Positions 46,262 to 58,642 of a DNA stretch of 64,000 nt are shown in pieces. The DNA comes from Heliocidaris tuberculata (taxonomy: Eukaryota > Echinodermata > Echinoidea > Camarodonta > Echinometridae): positions 7,151,566-7,215,565 of the forward strand of contig CM046852.1 of NCBI GenBank assembly GCA_025618425.1, given 5' to 3'. Below the pieces are notes generated by a model. That model did not search any database, was not told where the DNA came from, and was given only the letters and a program-made list of their open reading frames with translations. Position numbers and translations under genes: made by a program. Each line of letters starts with the position of its first letter. The first letter of the stretch is position 1.

Positions 46262-46617
46262 CAATATAACAGTGGCGGATTTAGGGGGGGGGGGCAATCT
46301 CGGCCCGTGCCCCCCCCCCCCCTTTTGAGGGAAAACAATGCATTGTGCCACCCCTATTTGCGATTGTGCCCCCCCCCCCTTTTCGAGCAGAAAACCTTTT
46401 TTTTTTTTTTTTTTTTTGCTTGTCAGAGAATTATGGAGGGGAACTGGACCCCATAACCCCCCCCCCCCCCCCCCCCCTCTGAGCGACTTTTGGAGGGCTG
46501 GCGAGAGACCAAAAAAAAATATGGGTCTCCCTCCAAGCAGTTTCCCAAAGTTGACAATCCTGCATTTGTGTGCCCCCCCCCCTTATACGAAATCCTGGAT
46601 CCGCCCCTGCAATATAA
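46262..46617. mobile_element. hAT-type non-autonomous element with 8-bp target duplication
   Basis: The element (46270-46609) begins CAGTGGCGGATTTAGG and ends CCTGGATCCGCCCCTG, imperfect inverted ends. It is flanked on both sides by CAATATAA (46262-46269 and 46610-46617), an exact 8-bp duplication as expected for hAT insertions. The interior is dominated by C and T homopolymers. No transposase. The poly-Pro and Gly frames across it are artefacts. Confidence 0.88.
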
Positions 46618-46971
46618 TATAATAATATTTTGTATTTACATATGAAGGAACTCTCGAAAGCAAATTTAACGAATAACTGAGAATGAATAATTTTTGTATT
46701 CACATATCATATCCAATTATTATTTATTATCCATATCTGCCGAAAATCCCTAAAATCGAGCCATGATTTCTGATCCACTACTCTCGACTTATTATAGTTC
46801 GTCATTACCTTTAATTTAACTTCTCCAAGCCTAACGAGATCTTTCCAGATTGAAAGTATTTCCTAATTAATCAAAGAAGACAAGGTTCATTGGGTCAGAA
46901 ATAGAAGCAACGATGTTCATTTTTTAATGACTTCGGGTTGCAAGACCTATTTGTCGCGGGTGTGGAAGACG

Positions 46972-47375
46972 GTTACATGTCGTTTTTCCGAAGGTTCATA
47001 ATTCCGAAGGTACGTTTTTCCGAAGCTTCGTATTTTCGAAGGTTCGTTACTCCGTCGTTTCGTAATTCTGAAAGTGAAATAGGGGTCATAATTCTGAAAA
47101 TGAAAAAGGGTTCATATTTCCGAAGGTTCGTAATTCCGAAAATGCAATAGAGCCCTACATAACTTTTCGGAATTATGAACCTTTTTTCATTTTCGGGATT
47201 ACAAACCTTATTTAATTTTCGGAATAATGAACATCGGAATAATGGACCTTCGGAGTAATGCAGCAAATGTTGGAATTATGAACCCCCTGCTATGGGAAAT
47301 TGGTGTTTTGGAATTACGTACCTTCGGAATTAAGAACCTCGGAAAAACAAACCTTCGGAAAAACGAGTACCCCCG
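46972..47375. mobile_element. Palindrome built of TTCCGAAGGTTCGTAATTCCGAA units
   Basis: The left half repeats TTCCGAAGGTTC(G/A)TAATTC in one orientation and the right half repeats its complement (GAATTATGAACCTTCGGAA). Outer CGTTTTTCCGAAGGT and ACCTTCGGAAAAACG (46981-46995 / 47351-47365) match perfectly. It has the look of an element that grew by short internal duplication. Frames on both strands across it are shadows. Confidence 0.8.
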
Positions 47376-48804
47376 TGGAAAACTTCATGCAGGATGAGTA
47401 AGCAGGAGATGCAAGTGCTGTAAGAGGTTTCACGCCTCATTCTTCACTTGTTACTGCTATCACTATATAGGTACTTAAAAACTGATTGGTAATTTTGCTC
47501 TGAATTGACTGGATTGAATTGAAATGAGGAGCCTTCAAAATTGAAAAAAAAAATGCATTATTGTCTATTGCTACGTGCAATGTGCAAAAAATAAGGACAT
47601 GACGAGAGAAGTAAAACTAAAGCTAAAATGTTTGCTGGAGGTAAATACAATGCAGGTTAACACGTATATTAGATTCAATCCGTTTATCTGAAATTGGTAG
47701 AGAACGTGACCCGAAATATTTAGAATGCAGTATTCATATGGGTTTTATCTGTCAGTTGCACAACATACAAAGCAGTATTGTGTAAAATAACTACGAAAGC
47801 GATGTATAATTTATCAAACATTTTGTATTCCAAGTATTTTCACAATTTTTATTTCTACTGTTTATTAGCATCCATTGAGAAAAAAAAAAGAATAAGAAGA
47901 AGGGAGCAACATTGAAATAAACTTACATAAATCATCAGCTATGCAATGTCTACCATCATTCTTTTTTCTTTTCTTTTTGGGAAAAGGCTCATAAAATCAT
48001 TTCGAATAGAATTCAGTCAAAGGCTGACCATCTCTGTCTCTTGTTTAACAGGGTTCTCCCTGATAAGACATATTCGTCAAACTTGTTAAATGGCAAATAA
48101 ACGTTCATACATTGAAATGCAATAGCTCAAGCTGAACATGTACGATGTCTATCAAACTAGTATCCTGACGTGTTATTCCATTCTAACAAAAAAGAAACAA
48201 AACAAAACCAAAAAAAATGAATATACGGATCGCATCCTACGTCATTCGGCCGTCGCCCATGACCCTGCCTGCATATCTAAGTCTGCACGCCATCGAACAA
48301 TTATGACGTTAATTGTAATAAGGCATCATATGGGAGTATAATCCGACTTGGATGGCAGCAGTTGGAATCGTCTGCTGTCGGAAATGCATTTCCAAAGTTT
48401 ATTGATTGTGAATATTGATGGTCCGATCTATGCTATTATCAAAGTCAACACAGGCTAGAGGGTAAGGTAAACTGCCAAGCTGCGCCTGGGGATAGAGGTG
48501 TTGACATATGGGGTATGCAGCTATGGTAATGGGGACATTACCCAATTGAATGTGCAGTCCTGAGCCATAAATCGTAATCTTTCTGCTTTAAAAAATGATA
48601 TATGGCATGATTGGTGGCATCGCTATAGTCTAACGTAGGATATTTGAGCTAGGTTTAAGTTTAGGTTAGGGTTCTGTTAAGGATTTAATTATTAACATCC
48701 TAAGATAAGGGTGTTGCCCTATAAGAACAGCTTGACCCCTAAATGCTCAATGATTTTGTTAATTACTAAATACAGAGTAGGGCAAATGGTTTTTGTAAGA
48801 CCAG
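47376..48804. other. No gene seen
   Basis: AT-rich. Short A-rich tracts at 47880 and 48190-48220. No supported coding. Confidence 0.4.
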
Positions 48805-48931
48805 TGCCCTGTAACATAAAAAATACAATTAATCTTACGATTGATATCAATCGTAAGTCTATGGCAAACCATGTACAAAAGAGTTACAATTGATCGTAAG
48901 ATTGATTGTATCTCTTTATGTTACAGGCCGC
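48805..48931 (-). mobile_element. Palindromic MITE 'GCCCTGTAACATAAA', copy 2
   Basis: Ends inverted (TGCCCTGTAACATAAA / TTTATGTTACAGGCC). The interior CGTAAGTCTATGGCAAACCATGTAC is the reverse of the copy at 43442-43561. Confidence 0.8.
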
Positions 48932-49310
48932 AGGTGTAATTATAATGATTCGAGTTTCTATACTCTTGGGAATACCATACAACTTATACAGACATTATCT
49001 CTGCCACTAAACCCTTATGACAAGCGCTCGTGTATAATACATTGTCGTCCGTGTGGCGGGGTGTGCGCGAGGGTGGGGTTCTTGTGGGAGTGTGTATCAT
49101 CGTGCGGGTGGACGTGATGGATGTGCGCATAAGGTAAGACCATCCTAATGTTAAAATGGTCAAATTTTCAAGGAATCGACATAACGGTCGATTAAAGGAG
49201 AAATTTTAAACATATGCGGCAGGGAAGGTACAGATTCTATTTTGAAAATCTCTAAGGAGGCTGATTGTTTGTGAATGAACAATGGTCTTCACTTTCTTAA
49301 ATTCACTTAC
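48932..49310. other. No gene seen
   Basis: Ordinary sequence. GT/GC-rich patch at 49045-49115. Confidence 0.4.
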
Positions 49311-50000
49311 AATTCAGATTCAGATTCTTTTTATTGATCCATATTTAAAAAACATAGAAATATGCCCTCCACTGGCAGTACATGAACAAAGTATTACAAT
49401 AGAGTTACAATATAATAAATACACACTTATGACATATAAATAGCATCCAAATTAAACATAAAAAAGAAATATAAACATCTGATAAATAAACATGTAATGC
49501 AATAAATTATATGATACAGAATTAACAAACTGTGAGCAGAGAGAGGAGGGAAGAGACAATGCGGGGCGGGAGAGGTGGAAAGAGAATATAAACAGAAAGT
49601 GGGCATGATGGATGAGGGGAAAAGAAAGAAAGAGAATTTGAGATAGAAAGGGATTTAGACAAAATAAGATTAACATAAGTACAAAGCAATACATGCATTA
49701 AAAAACAATATATAATAATGATGAATACATCTAAAACATCTAAAACAGACCGGCTTTGTGGTGTGTGTCATACGGGAAAGGACAGAGGCAAGAATGGCCG
49801 GAGCACGAGGAGGGATTATAAAATATGAAATTTGAATACAAATGAATACATTTTAAATAAAAATCAGAAAACAAGAAAGTCATGTTAATATATGCACATT
49901 AAAGAAAACTGGAAGTATACTCAGACTATATCAAGTATAGAAGGATTCTTCGAAATCACCTGGTCGATAAGTCCCCTTTTCCGGTCAAGAACAATTATTT
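49311..50000 (-). mobile_element. Possible LINE 3' end, minus strand
   Basis: On the minus strand the 3' terminus reads GATCAATAAAAAGAATCTGAATCTGAAT, a polyadenylation-like signal followed by short tandem AATCTG, as at LINE 3' ends. The region upstream (49540-49640, GA-rich) has no RT motif I can read, so the extent is uncertain. Confidence 0.4.
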
Positions 50001-50617
50001 AAATCCCAAGGATGAAAATCGTTAAAGTAGTCATGGTAGTTTTTCTCTATTCATAAGTAACTCCTTGGTGCAATCACCCAAAAGAGGAGATAACTGACAA
50101 AATTCATGCCATTATAGAGCCAGTGAACGCAAATGATTTTCTACGTCATGTCTCTATACGGATGGAGATGGCAAGGACGTATGATATCTTACCTGTTTCG
50201 ACTTTCAAGGAGAGAAAACATCCATACAATCCTCTCCAAATCTATCTTGAGGGGGAGCCTAGGAGGAGAAAATCAAGATCAATATCCCTGGATTTGCTTT
50301 AGTATAGGGAATAGATGAGATTAAATATCAACATCTATCCGGGTCTATAATCTAGAAGAGTTGAATTTATATCATCATCAATCATTCTCAATATGAAAGT
50401 AACGTAAAATTTGTATTTGTTAGAGTGTTGCAACATTATTAAGGAGGTGATTATATCATTTTCTATAGGGAAATATTTTTTAAAAATGTAATAATCACCT
50501 CGACGTTAAGATATTGTCGAGAAATATCCTAAATTTGCATGCAAAATGTTATAGAGCCGTTTGTAATTTTCGAAACAAATCTTGATATCAATTGTTTATA
50601 CTTAAAGTTACTAATAT
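50001..50617. other. No gene seen
   Basis: AT-rich, no motif assigned. Confidence 0.4.
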
Positions 50618-50860
50618 TTCATTTCATTTCATTTCATTTATTTCCACTTCCAACAAAATAAATTGCATAGGTTTACATCGTACATAGCAAATCAATGAAA
50701 CTTTACAATTATTGGTTACAGTGTACAATAGACATAGCAAAACATACTAGGTTGGTCGCGGAGGGGATTGCTAAAAAGCTGGGCTTGTAGATTGCAGCCC
50801 CCTATAACCTATAATTGCAAAAATAGTATATCATTGAAAAGGGAACGTATTTGTACATAA
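50618..50860 (-). mobile_element. Possible LINE 3' tail, minus strand
   Basis: On the minus strand the sequence ends in GGAAATAAATGAAATGAAATG repeats, a short tandem tail typical of LINE 3' ends. The preceding GGGGGCTGCAATCTACAAGC and CAATCCCCTCCGCGACC look like a 3' untranslated region. No RT motif is visible upstream up to 51290. Confidence 0.4.
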
Positions 50861-51343
50861 ACCTGATAAAAAAAAATAAGAAGAGTGAAAGGGACAGGAA
50901 AGGAAGGGAGACAAGGAACGAGAGAGGGTAGGACTCTTACCTATAGACACACACATCAAAACACAGACCGACCAGAATACTAATATCTAAACAATTTGTC
51001 AACATTCCTGTTACTAGTAACCACTGTGGACTTATTTTTATAGGAATAAAATATATTTCGAATTCCCAAATCAGTCGGGATTGGGCTCTGCTTAGACAGA
51101 GGACTACAATGGACTAACGTGACGTATCGATCTACTGAGAGAAGGCAAGGGCGGTTTCTATTTTTTAAACATATTTTCTTCCCAAGGCTTGCCAAGCATT
51201 CATAATGTCGTTCCAGTATATTTCGAGATACGGGCCATTCTGTGAAAAGTGGAACAATGTATGACACACAAAACCACACTAATTAACCCACAATGATATA
51301 TCAAATTATTGTCTACCTTTATGACCTCATAATCTCTATGCTC

Positions 51344-51510
51344 ATAATGACCCTGAAATGACCCCAATTTGTACGTGCACGCATATCTGTTCTGGCGGAC
51401 GCACTACTTCTTTAACACTAAAATCATACTGTTGCGCTCATCATAACAGCGTATAAAGGTCAACTGTACTTGGTACAAATGACCTTTATCTGCACATGCG
51501 CAAATTATAA
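51344..51510 (+). repeat. Dispersed repeat, copy 2 (uninterrupted)
   Basis: Shares TGACCCTGAAATGACCCCAA, GGACGC(G)ACTACTT, AAAATCATAC, GTACTTGGTACAAA and CTTTATCTGCACATGCGCAA with 38946-39325, without the MITE found there. Confidence 0.75.
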
Positions 51511-51765
51511 TTACGAACGGTCTTTATTGAGTAACAATTACCTTAGAGAATATCATATTGTAATGTGCTGCTCATTAACCATAATGACTTCTTCCCTTGT
51601 GTTATTGACTTGCGTACCGAGTGGTTCAGGAACATTCTTCAATTATTTTGAAGGTGTGATGCTAGAACCAGTCACCGGAGACTAATTACAGTCTGGAGAC
51701 TAATTATAGACATCATTACGTAAGTAACGAGCATGATTTCATGTCATAATTATAATAAACAGAGA

Positions 51766-52060
51766 TTAAAGGGCAATCCAACCTTGGTAAAAAGATGATT
51801 TGTGCGAAAGCAGGAAAAAATAAGAAAAACAGGATGGTGAAAGTTTGAAAGAAATCGGACAGGGACTAAGAAAGTCACAGATGTTTGAAAAAATGAGATC
51901 ACTACATCTATGCGAATCTCAAATTGGCAATTTGGTGAGTCGATTGTGACGTACTGGCGGACAACTCTCCCGTTTGCCATACGCAAAAAATAATATATCC
52001 ATAATTTGCGGCTTTCTCCGAAGCGCATTTACCCTTGGGGAAGTACTCAAAATATATTGT
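51766..52060 (+). mobile_element. TTAA-edged partial element
   Basis: Left edge TTAAAGGGCAATCCAACCTTGG followed by GCAGGAAAAAATAAGAAA and TGGTGAAAGTTTGAAAGAAATC, the same order of motifs as the left arms of 7557-8084 and 44902-45406. I do not find a matching right arm before 52137, so it appears truncated. Confidence 0.5.
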
Positions 52061-52136
52061 AGATAGCATATTGTTTTAGGCCCTCATGAAAGAAAAAGTG
52101 CTCTTATGGGCAAAATATATTGCTGCTTAAAGGGGA

Positions 52137-52275
52137 AGTCCACCCTGGTATTTAGTTGATTTCAATAAAAGCAGAAAAAGGGTTCAACAGATTATTGAAA
52201 GCTTAAGTTGTTGTTTTTTTTTTCGTTTTTTTTCTGAACCCACTTGATATATATCAGGGTGGGCTTCCCCCTTAA
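52137..52275. mobile_element. Short TTAA-bounded MITE
   Basis: TTAAAGGGGAAGTCCACCCT and AGGGTGGGCTTCCCCCTTAA are inverted at edges with TTAA. About 139 bp, a deleted relative of the 500-bp elements of this family. Confidence 0.75.
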
Positions 52276-52479
52276 TTGTAACCTGGGGGCGATGTAGACC
52301 TTTAAAGGTATTTGACGTATCAAGAATAATAATTTGATATGATTAAGATTTATTTTAACAGGGTAGCCCATCAGTAGACAAAATACCCGTCTTCCTGAGG
52401 GCCCTGTATAAAAATCAGCATACATTCAAATAACAATGACATAAAACATAATACAAGATTAACAAATAGGGTGTCATTA

Positions 52480-52625
<146 letters not shown>

Positions 52626-53015
52626 GTACTCTTGAGATACAATTCGAGATATGATTTCTTTTTTAAAGCAAAAAAAAAAAAAAAAAAAATGTATGATGAA
52701 CTAGCAGTTAACATATCGATGTCCATGTATCCATAACCAAATGGATACATTAGTGTAATCTCGAAAATGGAATCATGTATATATGTATTTGGGTTTTTAC
52801 AGACGTGTATTATACCGTTCATACAATAAGTATGATATTAAAATTAAATTTTACCATTTTTTGGCATTATGAATTACAGAAATATTACGACACATATTAT
52901 GACACACTAATGAAATGTCAGTTACAAATCTCAGTAAGCAACAACTCTCATAAAAACCAACATGAACTAAAAGGAGCCTTCATACCTGCAACTTTTTCAA
53001 ATACTTTTTGAAATA

Positions 53016-53355
53016 GGGCAATTCCAAGGTAACGGAAGGACATTCGGACACATTTTACCAACTTAAAACCATAATTACTTTTTTTTTCTTTCTTTTTTGT
53101 AATGGTAGAACATTTCAAACATCAGAGATGTAAGATTAGATGAACTGTCTTTGATTTAAAAAAAAAAATCAAAAAAAACAAAAAACAAATATATATATAT
53201 ATATATATCTGTTATTGCCAAGCAGTAATGAAATATGCATATTAATGAGGTCGGTAACGGAAGGTCATGTTCTACCATTACAAAGAAATATTGTAGTTAT
53301 GGTTTGAAGTTGGTAAAATGTGTCTGAATGTCCTTCCGTTACCGTGGAAATGCCC
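53016..53355. mobile_element. MITE with GGGCAATTCCAAGGTAACGG ends
   Basis: GGGCAATTCCAAGGTAACGGA at the left is mirrored by CCGTTACCGTGGAAATGCCC at the right, and the arms continue (GGACATTCGGACACATTTTACCAACTT). A second internal GGTAACGGAAGG lies at about 53251. It contains a short TA run at 53190-53208. About 340 bp. Confidence 0.85.
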
Positions 53356-56300
53356 AGTAGATTAATACATAAGACACTTTTATTTTAACTGAAATGTTGA
53401 GGGTAGATTGGATTATTTCGAATAATTACGGGGGTTTCAGTTAATTCAATCATAATCTCATTAAATTGACATGAATCCGTGGACCAGGTGATTTGCTTCC
53501 TTTTCTTTAATTTGAATAAGAATAATGAGGAAATAATTTTTAAAATATTAACATAATAAAAAAGGTAAGTTAATAATTTGTAAAACATTAACATTATCGA
53601 AAATGATAAAGTCCCCCAAACAAAATATAAAACAAAAGGGATGGCGAATATACATATAAGCTTTCGAAGGCTCTGCAGCAAAAGGTTACCGGTTTTGTAG
53701 TCAGATTGTAATTAAATTAAGTAAGACTGTTTTCTAAATTGTCATAGATCACTTACATTGCAATAAAGATAATGAAATACTAATAGATTCTGTGTGTTGT
53801 GTATTGGGTATATATTCATGTAACAGTGTAATGCCATTCATGTGAAAATACACTCAGCAAAAAAAAAAAAAAAAAAAAAAAAAGCAGAAGAAATTGGACA
53901 CTCTTTATTGTTCCAAATTGTCATATAAACCGTCGATCAAATACAACAAAATATATATAAAATCAAAGAAAAATTGATACTCTACCAACATCAGTTAAGA
54001 TAAAGTTTTGAACGCTAACGCTTGGATGGGCACATTCATTTAACTGTTAGAAGGCCTGATTAAGAAAATTTCAAAAATAGAGCAAGTAGCCATTCAAATG
54101 TTGATGAGAATTTAAATCTTGTAGAGTAAAAATAAATTAAAAATCATGTGAAACACTTGAATTTGTGTTTGTCAAAACCATGTAGCCCGGAGACTACCAT
54201 CCAGACCTCAATCTTCCTCACGGATTATCACTTTGGTTTTCCTTGTTAACAAGGATTCATTTACACGGTTCGTGTAAACCTATCCCATGTATTTAATACA
54301 GGATCCCTGGATTCCTCGATTCCTCAGAACAGGATCTATTCCACAGCAATTACCTTTCTTACATTGTTCCTGATTAGAAGTAAGTGAATGTACTTCCACA
54401 AAGACAAATCATGAAAGAAAATCTCCCTGGCTACATCGACAGAGTTCGTTTCTTAATCAACAGCTGTACACACTGAGTATCGCCCAGGTCATGCCGGGTT
54501 GTTATACTGTCACCCCTCCCCCGCTCATTACCTTAGTCGGCTGGATGCGGTATGTAAGTGCACCTTCGACTTGAGTACGTCCCCGAGAGGGGATCTGCAC
54601 CACTGACACACAGGGCGCCTCTCGGCAGTGGGAAAGGGGTGTTTAGCCTCTTTCATTTAATTCCAATTCATCAAAAGCCGACGTCTGGCAGCTGCGTTCG
54701 TGCACTTTCCGCTTTTCAATCATACAAGTGCTCTCTAGAGATTCATAAGGTAAACATTTTCACCCAGAACAACGGAATTCCGTCATGGGAGACGAAGAGA
54801 ATCTGTATATGAGCAAAGAAATATTCAGCTTCGTTGTCATGGAAACTCACAACTCCATGTCATTTTGTCTTTTTAACAAACTGTCTTCGTCCTTAAAACG
54901 GCACTGCCAATCTTCGGAATATTGATTATTAAACGCCAAGCCCCAAGGGGCTTTTCCAGTTTTTAACAATCTGGTTACAATAGGTATTGTACAATTGCGA
55001 TGAATATAACTCCGTAAATCATGCAGATGTAAAACATATTCCCACTTTCTCCTTCAATATATTTTCATGCGTTACGTTATTGACGTTATGACTAAAGATA
55101 CATCACTGAAGCTAAACCTTTAAAGTATTAACTTAAGTGCGCGGGAAAGGCATTAATTACACTATCGAAATAATGATAGAGAATCATCCTTTTCATCCTT
55201 TGAATGAAGATATTTTCCAAAAAGCCAGTTGCTTGAAAAGAAATATCCTTGCTAACTTATATTTTTAAAAATCTAAAGGTTTATAATTTTAGCCATCAAT
55301 TGAAGTGAATAGGCCTAATATAAATAAAAGTGTTGGTCAAGAACATGAATTCAGTAAACATGTGTTTTATTTTAAAGACCGAAGTGATGATGTAAATAGT
55401 TTTCTTCAAGTTTGTAAAAAGACGACGTGTGTCAGACTTAGTTATTCGGTCGGAAATATCTCATTTCCCTTTAAATTACGATGTTTTCCACTTATGATTC
55501 TTTGAATTTAAATCTGTTCCTTTTATTTTTATCAACGAAAATAAGAGGCCTTATATGAATCATAATGTTGTAATTGTAATATTGAAGACAATTTAACCCG
55601 TCATATATTCGCCGTTGGGTGAATCCACCACAAAAGAATACAGGCCCTATCTCTCGATGACTAATAGATCATGTAGAAAATTCGGACAGTTTCTCATAAA
55701 ATAATGCAGGCTTTCCAGAACAGGCTTTTAGGGAGATACTATTTCCATGTCTACATTCAAAAGACAAATCTTATATTTAAGTAATGCAATGTTATTAAAG
55801 GTCGAAGGGTCAGATTTCCTGCATTTTCTCTACTTCTACAACGCAGCCTCTAGAAAAGTACTCTCTAATTGACTTTCAGAATTTATCCTTCTCCGAATAT
55901 CTTATAGCTAATTCCCTTGATATCAAGAATGAAATCAGTTAAACTACCTACACAGCTAATGACAAGACGACGCATACACAAGACAAAAACAATTCTCTAA
56001 GTAGCAAAAAAAAAAAAAAAAAAAAAAAGAGAGAAAAAATATTTAAAGGCAACCAGAATAAGGGGAATCTAACATTTTCCTAAGGGATATCAAGTATTAA
56101 TCTAAATTAAAGAACCACTTCTTGAAATGCAATGCTAACTTATTATTCTTTTCTGCTATCCTGTACTTTGTTTTGTGTTGTTTACATTATACCTCAAGTT
56201 CTGCTGTTATTGCTTATGATGTGTTGTTTTACAATAAAAACATAAATACAAAAAAAAATGATAATAATAAATCACTTCTAAAACTACGATTCTGATAAAC

Positions 56301-56417
56301 AAAGCATCAGTACGATTGTTTTTGGAAGCCTCAAAGAGAGCAATGTTTTATTAGGGAAATACAGGTTTGTCTAGCAGGAAACACAATTCCGACCTAAAAC
56401 AATTGACGAAAACTGAT
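53356..56417. other. No gene supported; GC-balanced block at 54430-54830
   Basis: Mostly AT-rich, poly-A at 53860-53883 and 56007-56028. 54430-54830 is GC-balanced with no repeat signature and an 84-codon frame at 54558-54812. It could be part of an exon or a regulatory region, but I cannot identify it. Confidence 0.3.
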
Positions 56418-56695
56418 TATTATGTCGTAGTCGGTGTGGAGATGCGAAGGTCGTGGGTTCGATCCCCGGCGTGTCATCTTATCTACAGTTAAATGGGTAC
56501 CCGTCGGACAGGAAAGTCATTGTGGATTGTTCATCATTATGAGCGTCTGTAAAAAGGCGCCTTGCTGGGATGCTCCCCAGGGACTGTGGAGAAGGTGCAT
56601 ACATTGTATTCGGGCAAGCCTGAATCCAGTGACCGGGGAAATGTGTAAAGCGCTTAGAGACATCGTACTTGTAATAGGCTCTTTACAAATCCAGA
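56418..56695 (+). mobile_element. tRNA-derived SINE, 5' degenerate
   Basis: A B box (GTGGGTTCGATCCC) is clear at 56453-56466; the A box region is eroded or truncated. The body follows with ATGGGTACCCGTCGGACAGG, GGCGCCTTGCTGGGATGCTC, GAATCCAGTGACCGGGG and a 3' end AAGCGCTTAGAGACATCGTA. I recall this body type from marine invertebrate SINEs. The 103-codon frame across it is not a gene. Confidence 0.65.
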
Positions 56696-58003
56696 ATGCC
56701 CCTAGGCCAACTAGGAGCAGAGTGGGGAAAAAATTTCCACACTAATTCCGATTATAACTTATGAACTCATATTCTAAGCTTTTGGACCACCAAATCCTTA
56801 CCAGGTGTATCCAATCAACTGCAAGCATCATCTAGCTTGTGTGCTGGCTTGACAGAGAACACGCATCACGAACAACATCATAAATATTATTATTTTAAAA
56901 AACAACAACAACATACCCACAGAAAAATACAAGTACGAATAACGAATATTGTCTTACCTTCAGTATGACCGCAGCTGTGGACTGTTCCTCACTCGGTAAT
57001 CTTACATAATTAATATTTTTAAATAGAACAATCGGGACGGGAGCCTGTTATCCCCATTCAGGCAGAGTTGCGCTTCCTGAAGCTTACAGAGGTATACGAG
57101 GGATTCTAAGTGTTATTTCTCAGGGGACCTGACAATACCATGTTGTAGGTCGATTAATGACAGTGTTCTTAAGAAGATCCGTCACCTTGGACAACTGTTG
57201 CATAGCAGCAATGCATCACGCGATTAGGCAAGAGGCCTTGTTTTAAAGTAAGCCGTCACCATCGGGTGTAAGACAGAGAGAAAGAGAAAAGGAGGTTCAA
57301 GCAATCAGCAAGGGCGAAGTACGGTGCTCGCATTCAAGTAAAAGCATGTGTTATGCCACAGTGTGCTCGCCGTTCCCGGAGCATATCTTATGGGCGCGTG
57401 TGTGTGACAATGTGGGTTACTACGGTTATGATTTTTGTGTGTTGCGGGTGTGTTTGTGTGCGCGCTACAGGGCTAAGGATCGTGTAGGAAATTAAAGGGA
57501 TAGTTTATCACTTTGCTGAATTCGAAGAATAGATTGCGTTTTGGATAGGTTATTGCTCATAAAAGTGCCATAACTTGTGGCTAGATTTATTTAATCGTGC
57601 AAATCGTCTACCGTCTTTTGGATAACTTTTTCGTTCCACTGATGATTTGGCAGTTTTCTTTAGTTGCTTAGATCAAGGAGGTACTCCTTGCTTAGGTACA
57701 CCTTGGATTGTTTGACACATGCTCTGGCTCCGCGGCGGTAAATTTTCTAACAATAACTAAATTCTTTACTTTGATGATCCTGGACCCGATCTTCCATCCA
57801 ACCTTATTCCTATAGTTAGATATAACCTAAGACCCCCATGACAACTCAACTGAAATACATATTCGACGACATAAAGACCGATGAATGTGTGCAGATAGAA
57901 GCGGGAACTCGGGACTGGGCTGCGGAACTATTCCTGAGGGGACAATCTTTAATAATCATAGGCATGATAGGGAGCAAATCGACAATTATGATTTTTGTTT
58001 TGC

Positions 58004-58036
<33 letters not shown>

Positions 58037-58363
58037 TTTTGGGGGGGGGGGGTGAAAAATAAACGAACCTCACCTTTTTTCCAAAACAACTTATTAACAG
58101 AGAAAATTCTTCATTTTCTACAACTTTCCCCAAGGACCTCATTACAGCGCTTTCTGAAATGAAAAGACAAATAAAACTGAAATAAATGTCTATTAGGGAA
58201 TCGCGAGATTCACCTTGTCTTACAGGTATGCTATTATAAATCCCCTGCATATTACAATGCTTGTATAACGTTGGCTATATACAGTGTTAAAATGGAAGTT
58301 TTGTTTTTTTAATTCCCAGATAATTCTGCCTTTGTTATGTCTGTTTTGAAACGTTAAAAGAGA
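56696..58363. other. No gene supported
   Basis: On the minus strand GTCATACTGAAG|GTAAGACA at 56950-56969 reads as a good splice donor after a short GC-balanced stretch, so an unrecognised exon is possible. Poly-T and poly-G at about 58025-58052. A short frame at 57838-58062 runs into these. Confidence 0.3.
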
Positions 58364-58365
58364 TC

Positions 58366-58399
<34 letters not shown>

Positions 58400-58642
58400 C
58401 CCCTAGATTGTGGAACAGATTACCACTAGATGTAAGGAAATCTCAGACATTAGAAAGCTTTAAATCAAAAGTGAAAACTTATTTGTTCTAAACATGGACC
58501 TATTTCTTTTTCATTTATGACCATGCTATGAATCAGGTAGCATTATGCGACAGAGGCATGTAAGAGCTCTTGCAGCGCATTAGAATATACAGATATAGTT
58601 TATGCGCTCAATAAATGATTTATTATTATTATTATTATTATT
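58364..58642 (+). mobile_element. LINE 3' terminal fragment
   Basis: After a (GT)n tract (58366-58396) comes the last part of a LINE ORF (see next entry). A 3' region follows with GCGCTCAATAAATGATTTAT and an (ATT)n tail to about 58642. The (ATT)n end fits target-primed LINE insertion. Heavily 5' truncated. Confidence 0.75.
58396..58491 (+). pseudogene. RT C-terminal end (31 codons)
   Basis: Translates as AAPRLWNRLPLDVRKSQTLE then SFKSKVKTYLF and a stop, the classic closing segment of CR1/L2-like LINE proteins. Too short for the standard gene-length filter. Confidence 0.8.

Noticed and set aside
50980..51279. 99-codon minus frame upstream of a possible LINE tail
   Set aside because: I looked for RT or endonuclease motifs and found none. 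It is not counted as LINE coding.
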